A DNA stretch of 64,000 nt from CAIKZY01 sp044374195. GTDB taxonomy: Bacteria > Actinomycetota > Actinomycetes > S36-B12. This document shows positions 58,332 through 64,000 of the stretch, piece by piece. Where the stretch lies: contig JBILOY010000001.1 of assembly GCA_044374195.1 (NCBI GenBank), positions 124,001 to 188,000 of the forward strand, read 5' to 3'. Position 1 is the first letter of the stretch. Every line of letters starts with the position of its first letter. The notes below the pieces were generated by a model, which saw only the letters and a list, made by a program, of their open reading frames with translations, had not been told where the DNA came from and did no database searches. The position numbers were made by a program, and so were the translations under genes.

Positions 58332-59504
58332 ATGATCAACCGATGGCGGCCGAGTGTGCCCGCCGTCATAGTCGGCTGGTTCGCAACGCGAGCGTTGATC
58401 CTGCTCCAACTGCTCATCTGGGCTGACAATTTCCTTCCTGATGTTCGCTTGTACGCGACCTGGACGATCCTGCTCTCAGATCGACAGTTCCCGGTCGGTG
58501 ATGCCTACTGGCAGTACCCGCCCGGGGCCGGGGTCTTGTTCGCCCTGTCCCGCTACGCGGGGCCGGACCCAGTCTTCGGCTTCATCGTGCTGGCCTTCCT
58601 CGCGGATCTCGCACTGCTCGCGCTGCTGATGAACACGGGCCGCAAGAACTCCGGAGTCGGCAGGTTCAACGGCGCGTGGGCGTGGGTCATTGGCGGGCTG
58701 GCCGTGGGCCCGGTGCTCGTCGCTCGCTTCGACATCTTCCCGACCGTGTTCGCCGTGGCCGCGGTGCTGCTCGCGACCAAGCCGGTGCGCTCTGGCGTCA
58801 TGGCAGCGATCGGTGCCCTGCTTAAGGCGTGGCCGATCTTGATGCTGGCCGTGATCTCCAGGCGGCAGCTTCCCAAGGCAGTGATCGCCGCGATCGTGAC
58901 AGCGATGGTGGGAGTTCTCGCCATCAATGCGTGGGCCAGTGGCGGCATCAGCTTCCTCGGTGAGCAGAGCGAGCGCGGCCTACAGATCGAATCCGTGGGC
59001 GCTCTGCCCTACATGATCGCCGGCGCATTGGGCTTCGACCAGAACGTTGTGCTGCGCTACGGCGCATACGAGTTCGTGATGTCAGGGGTGGGCCTGATCG
59101 GCCTGGCCATTACGGCCATTGGCCTGCTGCTCTTCGCGTTGATCGCGGTTTTGCGCCTGGCCGGCCGACTCGAGCACGTTCCCCCTGGAGATATCGCCCT
59201 GGCTCTCATCCTCATTGCGGTGGCCTCGAGTCGAGTCTTCTCACCGCAGTACGACATCTGGATCGTGGGCCTGGGCGCTGCCTGCATTGCTGACCCTCGC
59301 ACCCGACTGCGCAAGGTGGTGATCGCCTTGATCGTGATGTCGGCTATCACATCCGTGATCTTCCCGTGGGCCTACGGGTCGCTCATGGACACCGCGCCAT
59401 ACGCGGTCGTGCTGCAGGTGATTCGCATCGTGCTGCTTGTCGGCTGCACTGTCATTGCCGTGAAGTCAGTGGCGTTCAACCGCCGCCACGTTGCAGCGAC
59501 CTAG
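58332..59504 (+). CDS. GT87-family (DUF2029) membrane mannosyltransferase-like protein
   Basis: A 390-residue protein with about ten membrane helices. The loop after the first helix contains DVRLYATWTILL and GDAYWQYPPGAGVLFAL, the arrangement seen in GT-C polyprenol-phosphomannose-dependent enzymes such as MptC and PimE. Likely role: adding mannose to envelope glycolipids. Acceptor and linkage cannot be read. Its stop overlaps that of the convergent NlpC/P60 gene (CTAG). Confidence 0.72.
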   Translation: MINRWRPSVPAVIVGWFATRALILLQLLIWADNFLPDVRLYATWTILLSDRQFPVGDAYWQYPPGAGVLFALSRYAGPDPVFGFIVLAFLADLALLALLMNTGRKNSGVGRFNGAWAWVIGGLAVGPVLVARFDIFPTVFAVAAVLLATKPVRSGVMAAIGALLKAWPILMLAVISRRQLPKAVIAAIVTAMVGVLAINAWASGGISFLGEQSERGLQIESVGALPYMIAGALGFDQNVVLRYGAYEFVMSGVGLIGLAITAIGLLLFALIAVLRLAGRLEHVPPGDIALALILIAVASSRVFSPQYDIWIVGLGAACIADPRTRLRKVVIALIVMSAITSVIFPWAYGSLMDTAPYAVVLQVIRIVLLVGCTVIAVKSVAFNRRHVAAT

Positions 59505-60598
59505 AGAACGCGGCCCACGCCAGTGAAGTAGCGGCGGTACCAGGCATCGTTGATAGGCGTGATGACCACGCCATCACGAGGATTCGCCGCGTGCACCATT
59601 TTGCCGCCGCCAATGTACATCGACACGTGGTGCACGCTGCCGCCGAAGTAGAAGAGCAAATCGCCTGGCCGAATCTGGCTCAGCGGGATCTTCTTGGCAC
59701 GCGCGTACTGCGAGTAGCTGTAATGCGGGAGCGAGACTCCGCCTTGGCGCCAGGCAGCAAGGGTCAGGCCCGAGCAGTCAAAAGAACTCGGCCCGGACTG
59801 AGCTGCGATGTAGCGATCGCCCACCTGCTGCAGGGCGTAGCGCACAGCGAGTCCGGCACGTCCGGCCGCAGCACTGCTCTGGCGTGAGTACTTGCTTAGT
59901 TCCTTCTTCGCATTGGCCTGAGACTCGCGGCGGGCAGCAGCGGCCTGCGCATCTAGACGTCGACGCTGGGCTGACTCGAGACCATCAAGAATCTTTTCTG
60001 CGGCGGCGAGCGAAGCATCGGCATCGCGCTTGTTGCTGGCCATCTGATTGCGCACCTTTTGAGCGGCCGCCTGCTTCTGGGCCACCGCAGCCTCAGTCTG
60101 CGCGAGGCGCAGGCGGGCAGTCTGGGTGCGACGTAAGGAAGCACCCTGCGACTGCGCGACCTGGTCGAGTGCGGAGGCTTGGGCGAGGAACTCGGTTGGG
60201 TTATCGGCGAGAAGCACCTGTAGCGAGGTGTCGACACCGCCGCTGGCGTAGGTGGCTCGAGCGAGGGCATTGACCTGACCGACGACGTCGGCGAGCGCCT
60301 TCTTCTGACGAGCCCGGCGGTCATTGAGAACGCGCAGGTTGTTGGTGATCTCGTTGAGATTGACCCTGGCCTCGTTGTAACGCTCGGTTGCCGACTCTGC
60401 CTTCGCCTCCAGATCGCGCACCTGGGTGCGCACCTGGTCAAGGCTTGGGGCCGCCTGGGCGGTACCTGGAATCAGGGTCACCATCAGCGCGGACGCGGCC
60501 AGGGCCACGACTCCTACGCGCAGCGCGCGCAACTTCGAGAAGGCAGGGCTCACGCCTGTCGTCCCTTTCGTCGCCGGAAGATGCTCGATTGGTTCCAC
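59501..60598 (-). CDS. RipA/RipC-like NlpC/P60 peptidoglycan endopeptidase
   Basis: A 365-residue exported hydrolase. A signal peptide (cleavage near PGTAQAA, about residue 50) is followed by a long coiled coil (residues about 53-240, many Ala/Gln/Lys/Arg heptads). The C-terminal NlpC/P60 domain has catalytic Cys in SSFDCSGLTLAAW and His in SVHHVSMYIG, with HAANPRDG as the third polar site. It should cut D-Glu-mDAP bonds during cell separation, with the coiled coil as a regulatory FtsEX-type docking element. It matches Rv2190c in position. Confidence 0.93.
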   Translation of the reverse strand: MEPIEHLPATKGTTGVSPAFSKLRALRVGVVALAASALMVTLIPGTAQAAPSLDQVRTQVRDLEAKAESATERYNEARVNLNEITNNLRVLNDRRARQKKALADVVGQVNALARATYASGGVDTSLQVLLADNPTEFLAQASALDQVAQSQGASLRRTQTARLRLAQTEAAVAQKQAAAQKVRNQMASNKRDADASLAAAEKILDGLESAQRRRLDAQAAAARRESQANAKKELSKYSRQSSAAAGRAGLAVRYALQQVGDRYIAAQSGPSSFDCSGLTLAAWRQGGVSLPHYSYSQYARAKKIPLSQIRPGDLLFYFGGSVHHVSMYIGGGKMVHAANPRDGVVITPINDAWYRRYFTGVGRVL

Positions 60599-60661
60599 GG
60601 TAACACGGGATTTCGGAGGCTACCCGCGGGTCTCCCCTAGGGGAAAATCACACATTCCCTT

Positions 60662-60883
60662 CTACGCGAGCCGCCTCCCATGGGGGGCCCCGGAGGGCTG
60701 ATGAGAGGTCGGGGACACCAGGCGCAAGGGTGGAATGAGGCCGGAATCGGCCAAAACGCCCAAGGCACCGGTGTACTCGTCAGGGACGAAGGCAGCGGGG
60801 CTGATCGGGCCAAGAAGGACAGACACCACGCAGTCGGAGCAAGCAGAGGCCGGAGCCTGGCAGGTACCGCAGTCAATGTTCAT
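60662..60883 (-). CDS. Small CxxC protein, actinobacterial conserved type
   Basis: A 73-residue protein starting MNIDCGTCQAPASACSDCVVSVLLGP and containing EYTGALGVLADSGLIPPLRLVS. Four Cys arranged as CxxC...CxxC suggest a zinc site. Short proteins of this pattern (Cys-rich start, then VLADAGLVPPLR-type helix) recur upstream of NlpC/P60 genes in actinobacteria. The function is not known to me. ATG 60883 lies 6 nt after TACCGT. Confidence 0.75.
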   Translation of the reverse strand: MNIDCGTCQAPASACSDCVVSVLLGPISPAAFVPDEYTGALGVLADSGLIPPLRLVSPTSHQPSGAPHGRRLA

Positions 60884-60889
60884 ACTGCG

Positions 60890-60895
60890 ACGGTA
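60890..60895 (-). promoter_or_regulatory. -10 element TACCGT of the small CxxC protein gene
   Basis: On the minus strand TACCGT is followed by CGCAGT and the ATG at 60883. Confidence 0.5.
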
Positions 60896-60915
60896 GATCG
60901 GGGGTCTGACAGAGC

Positions 60916-61009
60916 TCAGGGACCGCCGTCTACGAGCTCACCCCTCGACGTCGGTCAGGGACCGCCGTCTACGAGCTCACCCCTCGACGTCGGTCAGGGA
61001 CCGCCGTCT
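60916..61009. repeat. 39-bp tandem repeat over the 3' end of the zinc-ribbon gene
   Basis: Copies begin at 60916, 60955 and 60994; the third is cut after about 16 nt. The unit starts TCAGGGACCGCCGTCTACG. On the minus strand each copy contains GACGGCGGTCCCTGA, that is the last codons and stop of the upstream gene. Confidence 0.9.
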
Positions 61010-61266
61010 CCAGCGGCCTCTTGGGTCGGCCCACCGAACTCCGGCCGGGCCACGATCTCGATGCGATCAGCCGATCCGCACCAGCGGCAGGTGATCGATT
61101 CGATGGTCTCGCTGAGGATTTCGGTCTCGTCAACCGAAGGCTCACCAGCCATGTCGAGATGCCAGAACTCGCGCACGCGCGAGGACCGCACGATGTCGAA
61201 TCGGGTGAGGTTGCCGCAGTGCGCGCAGCGCAGGCGACTCTGGGCATCAGGCAGGGTCACGGACAC
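60994..61266 (-). CDS. Zinc-ribbon protein with two CxxC pairs
   Basis: A 90-residue protein with LRCAHCGNLTRFDIV and ITCRWCGSADRIEI, four Cys that should bind one zinc. The central REFWHLDMAGEP segment is typical of a conserved actinobacterial family of unknown role, usually next to the DEDDh-GIY-YIG nuclease. The GTG start follows a TAGGGT -10 by 6 nt. The last residues and stop are part of a 39-bp tandem repeat. Confidence 0.75.
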   Translation of the reverse strand: MSVTLPDAQSRLRCAHCGNLTRFDIVRSSRVREFWHLDMAGEPSVDETEILSETIESITCRWCGSADRIEIVARPEFGGPTQEAAGDGGP

Positions 61267-61272
61267 CCTCGA

Positions 61273-61278
61273 ACCCTA
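61273..61278 (-). promoter_or_regulatory. -10 element TAGGGT of the zinc-ribbon gene
   Basis: On the minus strand TAGGGT is followed by TCGAGG and GTG at 61266. Confidence 0.5.
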
Positions 61279-61314
61279 TCGGTCGCGCCGAGTGCTGATG
61301 TCTGCCCCGTGACG

Positions 61315-61320
61315 TAGCGT
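61315..61320 (+). promoter_or_regulatory. -10 element TAGCGT of the DEDDh-GIY-YIG nuclease gene
   Basis: TAGCGT is followed by seven nucleotides and the GTG at 61328, supporting that start over GTG 61319. Confidence 0.45.
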
Positions 61321-61327
61321 GCGCACC

Positions 61328-63145
61328 GTGATCGAAGACGAGCCCCTTCAGCTCAGCATCGCTGATGCGGGTACCTCGCTAGCCGAGGCCGTGTTCGTCG
61401 TCGTCGATCTCGAGACCACTGGCGGCGCACCTGCCGAGGCCGGCATAACCGAGATCGGTGCGGTCAAGGTGCAAGGCGGCGAGGTCATTGGCGAGTTCAC
61501 GACCCTGGTGAACCCGGGCGTACCGATTCCCCCCTTCATTGCCTCGCTCACCGGCATCACCAATGCAACGGTCGCCTCCGCTCCGCGTTTGGGCACTGCA
61601 CTTCCGGCCTTCTTGGAGTTTGCCGGCGATGCGATCCTCGTCGCGCACAACGCGCCTTATGACATCGGCTTCCTCAAGGGCGCGTGCGCACTGCACGATC
61701 AGCCGTGGCGCAGCAATCGCGTGCTCGACACCGCACGGCTGGCCCGCGTGATCTTGCACAGGGATGAAGTCCGCAACTGCAAGCTCGCAACCTTGTCTGC
61801 CTACTTCCGCACGACTGTCTCCCCTACTCACCGCGCCTTCGACGATGCGCGGGCTACCGCTGACGTCCTCCATCGACTGATCGAGCGCGCCGGCAATCTG
61901 GGGGTGTACTCAGTCGAGGATCTCCAGGCACTCTCCGGCCGAGTCACCACCGCGCAGCGCACCAAGCGACATCTCGCCGATGGCCTGCCTGCCAAGCCGG
62001 GCGTCTATGTCTTCAACGATCCCGAGGGCAAGGCCCTGTACGTCGGCACCTCACGCAATATCCGAACGCGCGTGCGCAGCTATTTCACTGCTTCCGAACA
62101 GCGTCGGCGCATGAGCGAGATGATCGGCATCGCGGTGTCGGTAACGCCGATTGTCTGCGCCACTGCGCTCGAAGCACGCATTCGCGAACTGCGCCTGATC
62201 AATGAGCAGCAGCCGCGATACAACCGAGCATCGCGCAGAGCCGATGCGAAGCCCTGGGTGAAGCTCACCGCCGAGGCAGCGCCACGGCTGTCGATCGTGC
62301 GCAGCATGAGTGACGATGAAGATGACGGCGCGATGTATCTCGGGCCATTCAACTCGAACTCCGCGGCGCACTCGGCCATCGAGGCGATCATGTGCGCATT
62401 CCCGATACGCACATGCACGCCGAAGCTCGCGCGAGCGCCGCGCGCGGTCAACGCCGGCTGCATCCGTCACGAACTCGGAAGTTGCGCCGCGCCCTGCATG
62501 AAGGATGGCGGGCACGACGCGTACGCGCTCACCATCGAGCAGGTGCGCAATGTATTCAACGGTGATGCTCGCGAGGTTGTCAGCGCAGTCGAGCAGCGCA
62601 TGCGTGATCTTTCAGCCGAGACCCGCTTCGAGGATGCCGCCACTTGGCGCGATTACCTGGCCACGTTTAGTCGAATCAGCATGCGTACTCATGCACTGCG
62701 CATGCTCGCCACCAACGCCGAGATCATCGCTGCTCGGCCAACTGATGATCGGGGCTGGGAGATCCACTGCATCCGCTACGGCTCTCTCGCCGGCGCGATC
62801 ACCGTTGAACCGGGAATTGATCCGCGGCCATCGGTCGAGATCCTCTCCGACGCCGCGTCCGTCTTCCCTCAACCGGCCACGCCCGTTCCTGCTGGCCTGA
62901 TTGAGGAAGCCACGGAGTTACTGAGCTGGCTCGAATCAGAGGGCACCCGTCTGGTGCGCGTCAGTGACGCGCTGGCGATCCCGATGAACTGCGGCGGCGA
63001 CGCGGCAGCGCACCTGCTCAGTGTGCAAAAACGTATGCAGCGCAGCTCTTTGCACTCCGCTGACTTTGCGTGGATGTCGCGCTACTCCAGACCGGCCGGC
63101 CCGATCTCCGCAGCCTCGGTCAGCCGCATCCAGAACGCGGGCTAA
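61328..63145 (+). CDS. DEDDh exonuclease fused to a GIY-YIG (UvrC/Cho-like) domain
   Basis: A 605-residue two-domain nuclease. The N-terminal DnaQ-like exonuclease has VVVDLETTGG (ExoI DxE), LVAHNAPYDIGF (ExoII) and HRAFDDARATADV (ExoIII H and D). The GIY-YIG part begins GVYVFNDPEGKALYVGTSRNIRTRVRSYF, with Glu in ALEARIRELRLI. A UvrC-like Cys cluster follows (CTPKLARAPRAVNAGCIRHELGSCAAPC). It resembles M. tuberculosis Rv2191. Likely a DNA-repair nuclease; the in vivo substrate is unknown. Confidence 0.9.
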   Translation: MIEDEPLQLSIADAGTSLAEAVFVVVDLETTGGAPAEAGITEIGAVKVQGGEVIGEFTTLVNPGVPIPPFIASLTGITNATVASAPRLGTALPAFLEFAGDAILVAHNAPYDIGFLKGACALHDQPWRSNRVLDTARLARVILHRDEVRNCKLATLSAYFRTTVSPTHRAFDDARATADVLHRLIERAGNLGVYSVEDLQALSGRVTTAQRTKRHLADGLPAKPGVYVFNDPEGKALYVGTSRNIRTRVRSYFTASEQRRRMSEMIGIAVSVTPIVCATALEARIRELRLINEQQPRYNRASRRADAKPWVKLTAEAAPRLSIVRSMSDDEDDGAMYLGPFNSNSAAHSAIEAIMCAFPIRTCTPKLARAPRAVNAGCIRHELGSCAAPCMKDGGHDAYALTIEQVRNVFNGDAREVVSAVEQRMRDLSAETRFEDAATWRDYLATFSRISMRTHALRMLATNAEIIAARPTDDRGWEIHCIRYGSLAGAITVEPGIDPRPSVEILSDAASVFPQPATPVPAGLIEEATELLSWLESEGTRLVRVSDALAIPMNCGGDAAAHLLSVQKRMQRSSLHSADFAWMSRYSRPAGPISAASVSRIQNAG

Positions 63146-64000
63146 GCAGCGCTGAGCTGCTGGGTCAGTGCGATCCAGCGGGTGAGCACGTCAAGCGCTG
63201 CACCCGACTCAAGTGCTTCGCGCGCAATCGGCATTCGCGCCGCGATGGCCTCCACAAGGTCGTCGACCGGCTTGCCCATCGCGGCGTCGTAGGCGGTCAG
63301 CGCAGCGGCAGCATTCAAGGTCACCGAATCGCGAATCGCATTCACGCGATCTGCATCGGGGTCATTCGACTCAACACCACGGAAGGTCTTGAGAAGTAGC
63401 TCGGCATTGCGCTCGGGCATGCCGCCGGAGAGCAACTGCTGATCGACGCGGGTGATTCCCCAGTTTGCGGGATCAATGCTGAGGATCTTGACCTCGGAGG
63501 TGCGGGCATCCCACACCGTCGTGGTCGTGGCGGTTGAGATCTCATCAAGTCCGTCATCGCCGCGCACGACTACGCCGCGAACACCGCGCAGGGCGAGTGT
63601 CTTCGCGAGGGCAGGAGCCAGAGTTGGGTCGGCGCAGCCGATCAGTGCCGCCTGAGCGCCGGCCGGGTTCGCGAGCGGGCCGAGGATGTTGAAGAAGGTC
63701 GGGAACGCGACCTCCTTACGCACGGGAGCCGCGTGACGCAGCGCCGGATGATGGCGCGGGGCGAAGCAGAAGCCGATGCCGACGCCGTTCACGCAGGCCG
63801 CGACCTGCTCGGGGCTGAGGTCAATGACCACGCCGAGCTCGGCGAGCACATCAGCGGTGCCGGTCGACGATGATGCAGCGCGGTTGCCGTGCTTGGCGAT
63901 GGGCGCACCGACAGCTGCAGCGACGAGCGCGGCCATTGTCGAGATGTTGACCGAGTGCGAGAGATCGCCGCCGGTGCCCACGACATCAAGGCGGATCAGG
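63142..64000 (-). CDS. trpD: TrpD anthranilate phosphoribosyltransferase (5' end outside window)
   Basis: Second committed step of tryptophan synthesis, joining anthranilate and PRPP. The frame is open to the right edge and reads LIRLDVVGTGGDLSHSVNISTMAALVAAA; GTGGD is the PRPP loop. KHGNRAASSSTGTADVLAELG and FNILGPLANPA follow. The GTG seen at 63981 is internal. About 285 codons are visible of roughly 345. Its stop overlaps that of the convergent nuclease gene by 4 nt. Confidence 0.94.
   Translation of the reverse strand, partial: LIRLDVVGTGGDLSHSVNISTMAALVAAAVGAPIAKHGNRAASSSTGTADVLAELGVVIDLSPEQVAACVNGVGIGFCFAPRHHPALRHAAPVRKEVAFPTFFNILGPLANPAGAQAALIGCADPTLAPALAKTLALRGVRGVVVRGDDGLDEISTATTTTVWDARTSEVKILSIDPANWGITRVDQQLLSGGMPERNAELLLKTFRGVESNDPDADRVNAIRDSVTLNAAAALTAYDAAMGKPVDDLVEAIAARMPIAREALESGAALDVLTRWIALTQQLSAA

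Noticed and set aside
58265..58345. Complete tRNA gene at the right repeat
   Set aside because: The T-arm and acceptor 3' strand are recognisable, but no D-arm, anticodon arm or proper 5' acceptor strand is found, and two T-stem pairs are broken.
58193..58426. 77-codon plus-strand frame containing PGSEPRTY
   Set aside because: It is a translation across the antisense of the tRNA-like repeat and overlaps the GT87 start in another frame.
60599..60661. c-di-AMP (ydaO) riboswitch before the NlpC/P60 gene
   Set aside because: Such riboswitches precede cell-wall hydrolase genes in actinobacteria, but the gap is only about 63 bp and lacks the conserved core.

Overview
The window comes from a high-GC actinobacterium. 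The evidence is the mraZ-to-murG cell-wall cluster, DUF3040, a PASTA-domain Ser/Thr kinase, class II DAHP synthase, a LexA box of the TCGAAC-N4-GTTCGA type and pervasive leaderless genes. MurE carries the DNPR motif, which predicts meso-DAP peptidoglycan. A glycosylated-carotenoid gene set and very tight gene packing suggest an aquatic, pigmented lineage. The species cannot be named from sequence alone. As I recall the Mycobacterium tuberculosis map, the backbone follows the gene order Rv2153c-Rv2192c (murG, ftsW, murD ... mraZ, DUF3040, metF, idsA2, mptA, pknL, aroG, plsC, ArsA-like, SRPBCC, fadD15, NlpC/P60, exonuclease, trpD), with lineage-specific inserts.

Layout. 1-11472 (minus): murG (partial), ftsW, murD, mraY, murF, murE, ftsI, ftsL-like, rsmH, a 43-aa membrane microprotein and mraZ, driven by a promoter overlapped by four MraZ boxes. 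11504-17376: a 33-bp tandem repeat, RDD protein, hypothetical, secreted lipase, MaoC, DUF3040, DinB and an EamA transporter. 17397-21909 (minus): an SOS cassette of DUF6504, HEPN protein and DnaE2 under a clear LexA box. 21983-27539: CoA-disulfide reductase/rhodanese with a CsoR/CstR-type operator, AI-2E exporter, DEAD-box helicase and a DUF3048 lipoprotein. 27557-37756: carotenoid genes cruF, GT2, crtD-like, crtE, crtI, mptA/B-like, crtB and crtYc/Yd, interrupted by metF. 37805-52588: NadR-like kinase, PASTA kinase, Ogt, DAHP synthase, a probably PPi-dependent phosphofructokinase, glycerol kinase, PlsC, an esterase, ROK glucokinase, ArsA-like ATPase, SRPBCC protein, phosphoesterase and a fatty acyl-CoA ligase. 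52589-58331: a probable genomic island carrying an NHLM-type peptide-export cassette (HlyD adaptor plus two ABC transporters) between two tRNA-3'-end-like direct repeats, next to a truncated tetR. 58332-64000: GT87 mannosyltransferase, NlpC/P60 hydrolase, two small Cys-rich proteins, a DEDDh-GIY-YIG nuclease and trpD (partial).

Cross-window patterns. About twenty genes that head transcription units have a TANNNT-like hexamer 6-7 nt before the start codon, which implies leaderless mRNAs. Most convergent pairs abut or overlap at their stop codons, leaving no room for terminators. Short local tandem duplications (26-39 bp) recur, and in three of five cases they copy the 3' end of a gene including its stop codon. 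No tRNA, rRNA, CRISPR array, transposase or integrase was found.
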